From the NCBI GenBank assembly GCA_964247055.1, contig OZ176054.1, positions 248,001 through 312,000 on the forward strand: a stretch of 64,000 nucleotides of DNA, in the 5' to 3' direction. Shown here piece after piece: positions 12,370-25,900 of this stretch. Every line of letters starts with the position of its first letter. Within the stretch, counting starts at the first letter, position 1. Under the pieces are notes generated by a model. The model was not told the DNA's origin. It saw only the letters and a list, made by a program, of their open reading frames with translations, and searched no databases. The stretch comes from Paragordius varius (Eukaryota > Nematomorpha). The translations under genes and the position numbers were made by a program.

Positions 12370-14410
12370 CAAATTTGATCAGGTGATGTCACCATAATTT
12401 TTTTTGGGTAGCCCTATGGTAGTTCCATCATCACCCCAAATATTTTGGCGATCGGACTATAAATGTAATTTTTATGAATTTTTTAAATATTTAAAAAATT
12501 TATTTTATACGATTTTAAAAATAAAAATGGCTACCTAAAATCCAAATTTGATCAGGTGATGTCACTATAATTTTTTTTGGGTAGCCCTATGGTAGTTCCA
12601 TCATCACCCCAAATATTTTCGAGATCGGAGTATAAATGTAATTTTTATGAATTTTTTAAATATTTAAAAAATTTATTTTATACGATTTTAAAAATAAAAA
12701 TGGCTACCTAAAATCCAAATTTGATCAGGTGATGTCACCATAATTTTTTTTGGGTAGCCCTATAATAGTTCCATCATCACCCCAAATATTTTGGGGATCG
12801 GACTATAAATGTAATTTTTATGAATTTTTTAAATATTTAAAAAATTTATTTTATACGATTTTAAGATAAAAATGGCTACCTAAAATCCAAATTTGATCAG
12901 GTGATGTCAATATAATTTTTTTGGGTAGCCCTATGGTAGTTCCAACATCACCCCAAATATTTTCGAGATCGGAGTATAAATGTAATTTTTATGAATTTTT
13001 TAAATATTAAAAAAATTTATTTTATACGATTTTAAAAATAAAAATGGCTACCTAAAATCCAAATTTGATCAGGTGATGTCACCATAATTTTTTTTGGGTA
13101 GCCCTATGGTAGTTCCATCATCACCCCAAATATTTTGGCGATCGGACTATAAATGTAATTTTTATGAATTTTTTAAATATTTAAAAAATTTATTTTATAC
13201 GATTTTAAAAATAAAAATGGCTACCTAAAATCCAAATTTGATCAGGTGATGTCACCATAATTTTTTTTGGGTAGCCCTATGGTAGTTCCATCATCACCCC
13301 AAATATTTTGGCGATCGGACTATAAATGTAATTTTTATGAATTTTTTAAATATTTAAAAAATTTATTTTATACGATTTTAAAAATAAAAATGGCTACCTA
13401 AAATCCAAATTTGATCAGGTGATGTCACCATAATTTTTTTTGGGTAGCCCTATGGTAGTTCCATCATCACCCCAAATATTTTGGCGATCGGACTATAAAT
13501 GTAATTTTTATGAATTTTTTAAATATTTAAAAAATTTATTTTATACGATTTTAAAAATAAAAATGGCTACCTAAAATCCAAATTTGATCAGGTGATGTCA
13601 CTATAATTTTTTTTGGGTAGCCCTATGGTAGTTCTCCATCATCACCCCAAATATTTTCGAGATCGGAGTATAAATGTAATTTTTATGAATTTTTTAAATA
13701 TTTAAAAAATTTATTTTATACGATTTTAAAAATAAAAATGGCTACCTAAAATCCAAATTTGATCAGGTGATGTCACCATAATTTTTTTTGGGTAGCCCTA
13801 TAATAGTTCCATCATCACCCCAAATATTTTGGGGATCGGACTATAAATGTAATTTTTATGAATTTTTTAAATATTTAAAAAATTTATTTTATACGATTTT
13901 AAGATAAAAATGGCTACCTAAAATCCAAATTTGATCAGGTGATGTCAATATAATTTTTTTGGGTAGCCCTATGGTAGTTCCAACATCACCCCAAATATTT
14001 TCGAGATCGGAGTATAAATGTAATTTTTATGAATTTTTTAAATATTAAAAAAATTTATTTTATACGATTTTAAAAATAAAAATGGCTACCTAAAATCCAA
14101 ATTTGATCAGGTGATGTCACCATAATTTTTTTTGGGTAGCCCTATGGTAGTTCCATCATCACCCCAAATATTTTGGCGATCGGACTATAAATGTAATTTT
14201 TATGAATTTTTTAAATATTTAAAAAATTTATTTTATACGATTTTAAAAATAAAAATGGCTACCTAAAATCCAAATTTGATCAGGTGATGTCACCATAATT
14301 TTTTTTGGGTAGCCCTATGGTAGTTCCATCATCACCCCAAATATTTTGGCGATCGGACTATAAATGTAATTTTTATGAATTTTTTAAATATTTAAAAAAT
14401 TTATTTTATA
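12370..14410. repeat. 6-monomer higher-order repeat, period about 1038 bp, two copies
   Basis: The order D, A, B with AAGATA, A with CAACATC and TATTAAAAAAA, D, D is found twice. GTGATGTCAATATAA occurs at 12901 and 13939, 1038 bp apart. The second copy starts with a 2-bp insertion next door (GGTAGTTCTCCATC at 13629-13640), and its last D monomer carries AAGATA where the first does not. Confidence 0.82.
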
Positions 14411-15370
14411 CGATTTTAAGATAAAAATGGCTACCTAAAATCCAAATTTGATCAGGTGATGTCACTATAATTTTTTTGGGTAGCCCTATGGTAGTTCCAA
14501 CATCACCCCAAATATTTTCGAGATCGGAGTATAAATGTAATTTTTATGAATTTTTTAAATATTTAAAAAATTTATTTTATACGATTTTAAAAATAAAAAT
14601 GGCTACCTAAAATCCAAATTTGATCAGCTGATGTCACCATAATTTTTTTTGGGTAGCCCTATGGTAGTTCCATCATCACCCCAAATATTTTGGCGATCGG
14701 ACTATAAATGTAATTTTTATGAATTTTTTAAATATTTAAAAAATTTATTTTATACGATTTTAAAAATAAAAATGGCTACCTAAAATCCAAATTTGATCAG
14801 GTGATGTCACCATAATTTTTTTTGGGTAGCCCTATGGTAGTTCCATCATCACCCCAAATATTTTGGCGATCGGACTATAAATGTAATTTTTATGAATTTT
14901 TTAAATATTTAAAAAATTTATTTTATACGATTTTAAGATAAAAATGGCTACCTAAAATCCAAATTTGATCAGGTGATGTCACTATAATTTTTTTGGGTAG
15001 CCCTATGGTAGTTCCAACATCACCCCAAATATTTTCGAGATCGGAGTATAAATGTAATTTTTATGAATTTTTTAAATATTTAAAAAATTTATTTTATACG
15101 ATTTTAAAAATAAAAATGGCTACCTAAAATCCAAATTTGATCAGGTGATGTCACCATAATTTTTTTTGGGTAGCCCTATGGTAATTCCATCATCACCCCA
15201 AATATTGTCGAGATCGGAGTATAAATGTAATTTTTTTGAATTTTTTAAATATTTAAAAAATTTATTTTATACGATTTTAAAAATAAAAATGGCTACCTAA
15301 AATCCAAATTTGATCAGGTGATGTCACCATAATTTTTTTTGGGTAGCCCTATGGTAGTTCCATCATCACC
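13400..15370. repeat. About 2-kb block shared with 16.7-18.6 kb (offset 3275 bp), left copy
   Basis: Eleven monomers in the order D, A, B with AAGATA, A with CAACATC, D, D with AAGATA, A with CAACATC, D, D with AAGATA, A with CAACATC, C match the block 3275 bp to the right. The marker GTCAATATAA is at 13939 here and 17214 there. The offset is 19 monomers. The match stops where the left array has a D monomer and the right one a B monomer with CACCACAAA. Confidence 0.8.
14150..15190. repeat. Trimer D, D with AAGATA, A with CAACATC: period 517 bp
   Basis: CCAACATC starts at 14497 and 15014, 517 bp apart, and the full order of three monomers repeats. The length is two 173-bp units plus one 171-bp unit, whose AAGATA change and T7 run each cost one base. 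The same trimer recurs at 17772 and 18289, again 517 bp apart. At 15014 to 15704 the interval is 690 bp because a type C monomer is included, giving a tetramer. Confidence 0.85.
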
Positions 15371-16699
15371 CCAAATATTTTGGCGATCGGACTATAAATG
15401 TAATTTTTATGAATTTTTTAAATATTTAAAAAATTTATTTTATACGATTTTAAAAATAAAAATGGCTACCTAAAATCCAAATTTGATCAGGTGATGTCAC
15501 CATAATTTTTTTTGGGTAGCCCTATGGTAGTTCCATCATCACCCCAAATATTTTGGCGATCGGACTATAAATGTAATTTTTATGAATTTTTTAAATATTT
15601 AAAAAATTTATTTTATACGATTTTAAGATAAAAATGGCTACCTAAAATCCAAATTTGATCAGGTGATGTCACTATAATTTTTTTGGGTAGCCCTATGGTA
15701 GTTCCAACATCACCCCAAATATTTTCGAGATCGGAGTATAAATGTAATTTTTATGAATTTTTTAAATATTTAAAAAATTTATTTTATACGATTTTAAAAA
15801 TAAAAATGGCTACCTAAAATCCAAATTTGATCAGGTGATGTCACCATAATTTTTTTTGGGTAGCCCTATGGTAATTCCATCATCACCCCAAATATTGTCG
15901 AGATCGGAGTATAAATGTAATTTTTTTGAATTTTTTAAATATTTAAAAAATTTATTTTATACGATTTTAAAAATAAAAATGGCTACCTAAAATCCAAATT
16001 TGATCAGGTGATGTCACCATAATTTTTTTTGGGTAGCCCTATGGTAGTTCCATCATCACCCCAAATATTTTGGCGATCGGACTATAAATGTAATTTTTAT
16101 GAATTTTTTAAATATTTAAAAAATTTATTTTATACGATTTTAAGATAAAAATGGCTACCTAAAATCCAAATTTGATCAGGTGATGTCACCATAATTTTTT
16201 TTGGGTAGCCCTATGGTAATTCCATCATCACCCCAAATATTGTCGAGATCGGAGTATAAATGTAATTTTTTTGAATTTTTTAAATATTTAAAAAATTTAT
16301 TTTATACGATTTTAAAAATAAAAATGGCTACCTAAAATCCAAATTTGATCAGGTGATGTCACCATAATTTTTTTTGGGTAGCCCTATGGTAGTTCCATCA
16401 TCACCACAAATATTTTGGGGATCGGACTATAAATGTAATTTTTATGAATTTTTTAAATATTTAAAAAATTTATTTTATACGATTTTAAAAATAAAAATGG
16501 CTACCTAAAATCCAAATTTGATCAGGTGATGTCACCATAATTTTTTTTGGGTAGCCCTATAATTCCATCATCACCCCAAATATTGTCGAGATCGGAGTAT
16601 AAATGTAATTTTTTTGAATTTTTTAAATATTTAAAAAATTTATTTTATACGATTTTAAAAATAAAAATGGCTACCTAAAATCCAAATTTGATCAGGTGA

Positions 16700-18640
16700 T
16701 GTCACCATAATTTTTTTTGGGTAGCCCTATGGTAGTTCCATCATCACCCCAAATATTTTGGCGATCGGACTATAAATGTAATTTTTATGAATTTTTTAAA
16801 TATTTAAAAAATTTATTTTATACGATTTTAAAAATAAAAATGGCTACCTAAAATCCAAATTTGATCAGGTGATGTCACTATAATTTTTTTTGGGTAGCCC
16901 TATGGTAGTTCCATCATCACCCCAAATATTTTCGAGATCGGAGTATAAATGTAATTTTTATGAATTTTTTAAATATTTAAAAAATTTATTTTATACGATT
17001 TTAAAAATAAAAATGGCTACCTAAAATCCAAATTTGATCAGGTGATGTCACCATAATTTTTTTTGGGTAGCCCTATAATAGTTCCATCATCACCCCAAAT
17101 ATTTTGGAGATCGGACTATAAATGTAATTTTTATGAATTTTTTAAATATTTAAAAAATTTATTTTATACGATTTTAAGATAAAAATGGCTACCTAAAATC
17201 CAAATTTGATCAGGTGATGTCAATATAATTTTTTTGGGTAGCCCTATGGTAGTTCCAACATCACCCCAAATATTTTCGAGATCGGAGTATAAATGTAATT
17301 TTTATGAATTTTTTAAATATTAAAAAAATTTATTTTATACGATTTTAAAAATAAAAATGGCTACCTAAAATCCAAATTTGATCAGGTGATGTCACCATAA
17401 TTTTTTTTGGGTAGCCCTATGGTAGTTCCATCATCACCCCAAATATTTTGGCGATCGGACTATAAATGTAATTTTTATGAATTTTTTAAATATTTAAAAA
17501 ATTTATTTTATACGATTTTAAAAATAAAAATGGCTACCTAAAATCCAAATTTGATCAGGTGATGTCACCATAATTTTTTTTGGGTAGCCCTATGGTAGTT
17601 CCATCATCACCCCAAATATTTTGGCGATCGGACTATAAATGTAATTTTTATGAATTTTTTAAATATTTAAAAAATTTATTTTATACGATTTTAAGATAAA
17701 AATGGCTACCTAAAATCCAAATTTGATCAGGTGATGTCACTATAATTTTTTTGGGTAGCCCTATGGTAGTTCCAACATCACCCCAAATATTTTCGAGATC
17801 GGAGTATAAATGTAATTTTTATGAATTTTTTAAATATTTAAAAAATTTATTTTATACGATTTTAAAAATAAAAATGGCTACCTAAAATCCAAATTTGATC
17901 AGGTGATGTCACCATAATTTTTTTTGGGTAGCCCTATGGTAGTTCCATCATCACCCCAAATATTTTGGCGATCGGACTATAAATGTAATTTTTATGAATT
18001 TTTTAAATATTTAAAAAATTTATTTTATACGATTTTAAAAATAAAAATGGCTACCTAAAATCCAAATTTGATCAGGTAATGTCACCATAATTTTTTTTGG
18101 GTAGCCCTATGGTAGTTCCATCATCACCCCAAATATTTTGGCGATCGGACTATAAATGTAATTTTTATGAATTTTTTAAATATTTAAAAAATTTATTTTA
18201 TACGATTTTAAGATAAAAATGGCTACCTAAAATCCAAATTTGATCAGGTGATGTCACTATAATTTTTTTGGGTAGCCCTATGGTAGTTCCAACATCACCC
18301 CAAATATTTTCGAGATCGGAGTATAAATGTAATTTTTATGAATTTTTTAAATATTTAAAAAATTTATTTTATACGATTTTAAAAATAAAAATGGCTACCT
18401 AAAATCCAAATTTGATCAGGTGATGTCACCATAATTTTTTTTGGGTAGCCCTATGGTAATTCCATCATCACCCCAAATATTGTCGAGATCGGAGTATAAA
18501 TGTAATTTTTTTGAATTTTTTAAATATTTAAAAAATTTATTTTATACGATTTTAAAAATAAAAATGGCTACCTAAAATCCAAATTTGATCAGGTGATGTC
18601 ACCATAATTTTTTTGGGTAGCCCTATGGTAGTTCCATCAT
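16700..18640. repeat. Right copy of the 13.4-15.4 kb block
   Basis: Monomer order and linked markers repeat those of the left copy. Small differences are TTGGAGATCGGAC near 17105 for TTGGGGATC, and CAGGTAATGTC near 18075. Between the two copies, 15.4-16.7 kb has a different order with several type C monomers and the CCCTATAATTCC variant. Confidence 0.8.
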
Positions 18641-21600
18641 CACCACAAATATTTTGGGGATCGGACTATAAATGTAATTTTTATGAATTTTTTAAATATT
18701 TAAAAAATTTATTTTATACGATTTTAAAAATAAAAATGGCTACCTAAAATCCAAATTTGATCAGGTGATGTCACCATAATTTTTTTTGGGTAGCCCTATA
18801 ATTCCATCATCACCCCAAATATTGTCGAGATCGGAGTATAAATGTAATTTTTTTGAATTTTTTAAATATTTAAAAAATTTATTTTATACGATTTTAAAAA
18901 TAAAAATGGCTACCTAAAATCCAAATTTGATCAGGTGATGTCACCATAATTTTTTTTGGGTAGCCCTATGGTAGTTCCATCATCACCACAAATATTTTGG
19001 GGATCGGACTATAAATGTAACTTTTATGAATTTTTTAAATATTTAAAAAATTTATTTTATACGATTTTAAAAATAAAAATTGCTACCTAAAATCCAAATT
19101 TGATCAGGTGATGTCACCATAATTTTTTTGGGTAGCCCTATGGTAGTTCCATCATCACCCCAAATATTTTCAAGATCGGAGTATAAATGTAATTTTTATG
19201 AATTTTTTAAATATTTAAAAAATTTATTTTATACGATTTAAAAAATAAAAATGGCTACCTAGAATCCAAATTTGATCAGGTGATGTCACCATAATTTTTT
19301 TTGGGTAGCCCTATGGTAGTTCCATCATCACCCCAAATATTGTCGAGATCGGAGTATAAATGTAATTTTTTTGAATTTTTTAAATATTTAAAAAATTTAT
19401 TTTATACGATTTTAAAAATAAAAATGGCTACCTAAAATCCAAATTTGATCAGGTGATGTCACCATAATTTTTTTTGGGTAGCCCTATGGTAGTTCCATCA
19501 TCACCCCAAATATGTTGGGGATCGGACTATAAATGTAATTTTTATGAATTTTTTAAATATTTAAAAAATTTATTTTATACGATTTTAAAAATAAAAATGG
19601 CTACCTAAAATCCAAATTTGATCAGGTGATGTCACTATAATTTTTTTTGGGTAGCCCTATGGTAGTTCCATCATCACCCCAAATATTTTGGCGATCGGAC
19701 TATAAATGTAATTTTTATGAATTTTTTAAATATTTAAAAAATTTATTTTATACGATTTTAAGATAAAAATGGCTACCTAAAATCCAAATTTGATCAGGTG
19801 ATGTCACTATAATTTTTTTGGGTAGCCCTATGGTAGTTCCAATATCACCCCAAATATTTTCGAGATCGGAGTATAAATGTAATTTTTATGAATTTTTTAA
19901 ATATTTAAAAAATTTATTTTATACGATTTTAAAAATAAAAATGGCTACCTAAAATCCAAATTTGATCAGGTGATGTCACCATAATTTTTTTTGGGTAGCC
20001 CTATGGTAGTTCCATCATCACCCCAAATATTTTGGCGATCGGACTATAAATGTAATTTTTATGAATTTTTTAAATATTTAAAAAATTTATTTTATACGAT
20101 TTTAAGATAAAAATGGCTACCTAAAATCCAAATTTGATCAGGTGATGTCACCATAATTTTTTTTGGGTAGCCCTATGGTAATTCCATCATCACCCCAAAT
20201 ATTGTCGAGATCGGAGTATAAATGTAATTTTTTTGAATTTTTTAAATATTTAAAATATTTATTTTATACGATTTTAAAAATAAAAATGGCTACCTAAAAT
20301 CCAAATTTGATCAGGTGATGTCACAATAATTTTTTTTGGGTAGCCCTATGGTAGTTCCATCATCACCACAAATATTTTGGGGATCGGACTATAAATGTAA
20401 TTTTTATGAATTTTTTAAATATTTAAAAAATTTATTTTATACGATTTTAAAAATAAAAATGGCTACCTAAAATCCAAATTTGATCAGGTGATGTCACCAT
20501 AATTTTTTTTGGGTAGCCCTATAATTCCATCATCACCCCAAATATTGTCGAGATCGGAGTATAAATGTAATTTTTTTGAATTTTTTAAATATTTAAAAAA
20601 TTTATTTTATACGATTTTAAAAATAAAAATGGCTACCTAAAATCCAAATTTGATCAGGTGATGTCACCATAATTTTTTTTGGGTAGCCCTATGGTAGTTC
20701 CATCATCACCACAAATATTTTGGAGATCGGACTATAAATGTAACTTTTATGAATTTTTTAAATATTTAAAAAATTTATTTTATACGATTTTAAAAATAAA
20801 AATGGCTACCTAAAATCCAAAATTGATCAGGTGATGTCACCATAATTTTTTTTGCGTAGCCCTATGGTAGTTCCATCATCACGCCAAATATTTTCGAGAT
20901 CGGAGTATAAATGTAATTTTTATGAATTTTTTAAATATTTAAAAAATTTATTTTATACGATTTTAAAAATAAAAATGGCTACCTAAAATCCAAATTTGAT
21001 CAGGTGATGTCACCATAATTTTTTTTGGGTAGCCCTATGGTAGTTCCATCATCACCCCAAATATTGTCGAGATCGGAGTATAAATGTAATTTTTTTGAAT
21101 TTTTTAAATATTTAAAAAATTTATTTTATACGATTTTAAAAATAAAAATGGCTACCTAAAATCCAAATTTGATCAGGTGATGTCACCATAATTTTTTTTG
21201 GGTAGCCCTATGGTAGTTCCATCATCACCCCAAATATTTTGGCGATCGGACTATAAATGTAATTTTTATGAATTTTTTAAATATTTAAAAAATTTATTTT
21301 ATACGATTTTAAGATAAAAATGGCTACCTAAAATCCAAATTTGATCAGGTGATGTCACTATAATTTTTTTGGGTAGCCCTATGGTAGTTCCAACATCACC
21401 CCAAATATTTTCGAGATCGGAGTATAAATGTAATTTTTATGAATTTTTTAAATATTTAAAAAATTTATTTTATACGATTTTAAAAATAAAAATGGCTACC
21501 TAAAATCCAAATTTGATCAGGTGATGTCACCATAATTTTTTTTGGGTAGCCCTATGGTAGTTCCATCATCACCACAAATATTTTGGAGATCGGACTATAA

Positions 21601-22949
21601 ATGTAACTTTTATGAATTTTTTAAATATTTAAAAAATTTATTTTATACGATTTTAAAAATAAAAATCGCTACCTAAAATCCAAATTTGATCAGGTGATGT
21701 CACCATAATTTTTTTTGGGTAGCCCTATGGTAGTTCCATCATCACCCCAAATATTTTCGAGATCGGAGTATAAATGTAATTTTTATGAATTTTTTAAATA
21801 TTTAAAAAATTTATTTTATACGATTTTAAAAATAAAAATGGCTACCTAAAATCCAAATTTGATCAGGTGATGTCACCATAATTTTTTTTGAGTAGCCCTA
21901 TGGTAATTCCATCATCACCCCAAATATTTTGGGGATCGGACTATAAATGTAACTTTTATGAATTTTTTAAATATTTAAAAAATTTATTTTATACGATTTT
22001 AAAAATAAAAATGGCTACCTAAAATCCAAATTTGATCAGGTGATGTCACCATAATTTTTTTTGGGTAGCCCTATGGTAGTTCCATCATCACCCCAAATAT
22101 GTTGGGGATCGGACTATAAATGTAATTTTTATGAATTTTTTAAATATTTAAAAAATTTATTTTATACGATTTTAAAAATAAAAATGGCTACCTAAAATCC
22201 AAATTTGATCAGGTGATGTCACCATAATTTTTTTTGGGTAGCCCTATGGTAGTTCCATCATCACCCCAAATATTTTCGAGATCGGAGTATAAATGTAATT
22301 TTTATGAATTTTTTAAATATTTAAAAAATTTATTTTATACGATTTTAAAAATAAAAATGGCTACCTAAAATCCAAATTTGATCAGGTGATGTCACCATAA
22401 TTTTTTTTGGGTAGCCCTATGGTAGTTCCATCATCACCCCAAATATTTTGGCGATCGGACTATAAATGTAATTTTTATGAATTTTTTAAATATTTAAAAA
22501 ATTTTTTTTATACGATTTTAAGATAAAAATGGCTACCTAAAATCCAAATTTGATCAGGTGATGTCACTATTATTTTTTTGGGTAGCCCTATGGTAGTTCC
22601 AACATCACCCCAAATATTTTCGAGATCGGAGTATAAATGTAATTTTTTTGAATTTTTTAAATATTTAAAAAATTTATTTTATACGATTTTAAAAATAAAA
22701 ATGGCTACCTAAAATCCAAATTTGATCAGGTGATGTCACCATAATTTTTTTTGGGTAGCCCTATGGTAGTTCCATCATCACCCCAAATATGTTGGGGATC
22801 GGAGTATAAATGTAATTTTTATGAATTTTTTAAATATTTAAAAAATTTATTTTATACGATTTTAAAAATAAAAATGGCTACCTAAAATCCAAATTTGATC
22901 AGGTGATGTCACTATAATTTTTTTTGGGTAGCCCTATGGTAGTTCCATC

Positions 22950-25900
22950 ATCACCCCAAATATTTTCGAGATCGGAGTATAAATGTAATTTTTATGAATT
23001 TTTTAAATATTTAAAAAATTTATTTTATACGATTTTAAAAATAAAAATGGCTACCTAAAATCCAAATTTGATCAGGTGATGTCACAATAATTTTTTTTGG
23101 GTAGCCCTATGGTAGTACATCATCACCCCAACTATTTTGGGGATCGGACTATAAATGTAATTTTTATGAATTTTTTAAATATTTAAAAAATTTATTTTAT
23201 ACGATTTTAAAAAAAAAATGGCTACCTAAAATCCAAATTTGATCAGGTGATGTCACTATAATTTTTTTTGGGTAGCCCTATGGTAGTTCCATCATCACCC
23301 CAAATATTGTCGAGATCGGAGTATAAATGTAATTTTTATGAATTTTTTAAATATTTAAAAAATTTATTTTATACGATATTAAAAATAAAAATGGCTACCT
23401 AAAATCCAAATTTGATCAGGTGATGTCACCATAATTTTTTTTGAGTAGCCCTATGGTAATTCCATCATCACCCCAAATATTTTGGGGATCGGACTATAAA
23501 TGTAACTTTTATGAATTTTTTAAATATTTAAAAAATTTATTTTATACGATTTTAAAAATAAAAATGGCTACCTAAAATCCAAATTTGATCAGGTGATGTC
23601 ACCATAATTTTTTTTGGGTAGCCCTATGGTAGTTCCATCATCACCCCAAATATGTTGGGGATCGGACTATAAATGTAATTTTTATGAATTTTTTAAATAT
23701 TTAAAAAATTTATTTTATACGATTTTAAAAATAAAAATGGCTACCTAAAATCCAAATTTGATCAGGTGATGTCACCATAATTTTTTTTGGGTAGCCCTAT
23801 GGTAGTTCCATCATCACCCCAAATATTTTCGAGATCGGAGTATAAATGTAATTTTTATGAATTTTTTAAATATTTAAAAAATTTATTTTATACGATTTTA
23901 AAAATAAAAATGGCTACCTAAAATCCAAATTTGATCAGGTGATGTCACCATAATTTTTTTTGGGTAGCCCTATGGTAGTTCCATCATCACCCCAAATATT
24001 TTGGCGATCGGACTATAAATGTAATTTTTATGAATTTTTTAAATATTTAAAAAATTTTTTTTATACGATTTTAAGATAAAAATGGCTACCTAAAATCCAA
24101 ATTTGATCAGGTGATGTCACTATTATTTTTTTGGGTAGCCCTATGGTAGTTCCAACATCACCCCAAATATTTTCGAGATCGGAGTATAAATGTAATTTTT
24201 ATGAATTTTTTAAATATTTAAAAAATTTATTTTATACGATTTTAAAAATAAAAATGGCTACCTAAAATCCAAATTTGATCAGGTGATGTCACCATAATTT
24301 TTTTTGGGTAGCCCTATGGTAGTTCCATCATCACCCCAAATATTTTGGCGATCGGACTATAAATGTAATTTTTATGAATTTTTTAAATATTTAAAAAATT
24401 TTTTTTATACGATTTTAAGATAAAAATGGCTACCTAAAATCCAAATTTGATCAGGTGATGTCACTATTATTTTTTTGGGTAGCCCTATGGTAGTTCCAAC
24501 ATCACCCCAAATATTTTCGAGATCGGAGTATAAATGTAATTTTTATGAATTTTTTAAATATTTAAAAAATTTATTTTATACGATTTTAAAAATAAAAATG
24601 GCTACCTAAAATCCAAATTTGATCAGGTGATGTCACCATAATTTTTTTTGGGTAGCCCTATGGTAATTCCATCATCACCCCAAATATTGTCGAGATCGGA
24701 GTATAAATGTAATTTTTTTGAATTTTTTAAATATTTAAAAAATTTATTTTATACGATTTTAAAAATAAAAATGGCTACCTAGAATCCAAATTTGATCAGG
24801 TGATGTCACCATAATTTTTTTTGGGTAGCCCTATGGTAGTTCCATCATCACTTCAAATATTGTCGAGATCGGAGTATAAATGTAATTTTTTTGAATTTTT
24901 TAAATATTTAAAAAATTTATTTTATACGATTTTAAAAATAAAAATGGCTACCTAAAATCCAAATTTGATCAGGTGATGTCACCATAATTTTTTTTGGGTA
25001 GCCCTATGGTAGTTCCATCATCACCCCAAATATGTTGGGGATCGGACTATAAATGTAATTTTTATGAATTTTTTAAATATTTAAAAAATTTATTTTATAC
25101 GATTTTAAAAATAAAAATGGCTACCTAAAATCCAAATTTGATCAGGTGATGTCACTTTAATTTTTTTTGGGTAGCCCTATGGTAGTTCCATCATCACCCC
25201 AAATATTTTCGAGATCGGAGTATAAATGTAATTTTTATGAATTTTTTAAATATTTAAAAAATTTATTTTATACGATTTTAAAAATAAAAATGGCTACCTA
25301 AAATCCAAATTTGATCAGGTGATGTCACCATAATTTTTTTTGGGTAGCCCTATGGTAGTTCCATCATCACCCCAAATATTTTGGGGATCGGACTATAAAT
25401 GTAATTTTTATGAATTTTTTAAATATTTAAAAAATTTATTTTATACGATTTTAAAAAAAAAATGGCTACCTAAAATCCAAATTTGATCAGGTGATGTCAC
25501 CATAATTTTTTTTGGGTAGCCCTATGGTAGTTCCATCATCACCCCAAATATTTTCGAGATCGGAGTATAAATGTAATTTTTATGAATTTTTTAAATATTT
25601 AAAAAATTTATTTTATACGATTTTAAAAATAAAAATGGCTACCTAAAATCCAAATTTGATCAGGTGATGTCACTATAATTTTTTTTGGGTAGCCCTATGG
25701 TAGTTCCATCATCACCCCAAATATTGTCGAGATCGGAGTATAAATGTAATTTTTATGAATTTTTTAAATATTTAAAAAATTTATTTTATACGATTTTAAA
25801 AATAAAAATGGCTACCTAAAATCCAAATTTGATCAGGTGATGTCACTATAATTTTTTTGGGTAGCCCTATGGTAGTTCCATCATCACCCCAAATATTTTC

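Larger units (their letters stand above)
1..12420. repeat. Array domain 1: types A, C and F mixed
   Basis: Monomers here are mainly type A (TTTTCGAG), type C (TTGTCGAG) and type F (TTTTCGGGATCGGAAT, with TTTTTATGATTTTTTT after it). Type B is rare (about 30, 1236, 3991 and 11585). Domain-typical variants are GTCGCCATAA often followed by CCTATAGTAG, GATCTGAG, TTTAGGTAGCC, AATATATTTTATACG and AAACATGG in place of AAAATGG. The domain holds a 9-mer, a 5-mer and a 17-monomer duplication, listed separately. Its right edge is set where the first type D monomer appears at about 12445. The edge is a change in monomer composition and not a break in the repeat. Confidence 0.8.
12421..18640. repeat. Array domain 2: type D-rich higher-order repeats
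   Basis: Type D monomers (TTTTGGCGATCGGAC) dominate. A linked haplotype recurs: a D or B monomer carrying TTTTAAGATAAAAATGG (one base lost and A to G against consensus), then CACTATAA with a T7 run, then a type A monomer starting TTCCAACATC instead of TTCCATCATC. This phrase recurs at about 12.8-13.0, 13.9-14.0, 14.4-14.5, 14.9-15.0, 15.6-15.7, 17.2-17.3, 17.7-17.8 and 18.2-18.3 kb. The linkage across two neighbouring monomers shows that multi-monomer blocks, not single monomers, were the unit of amplification here. Type C monomers with GGTAATTCC are interspersed at 15.2, 15.9, 16.2 and 18.5 kb. Confidence 0.8.

Noticed and set aside
12370-18640. A boundary with a second, unrelated satellite at the start of the type D domain
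   Set aside because: Type D differs from consensus only by a few substitutions in the same 173-bp unit and keeps register, so it is a variant and not a different family.
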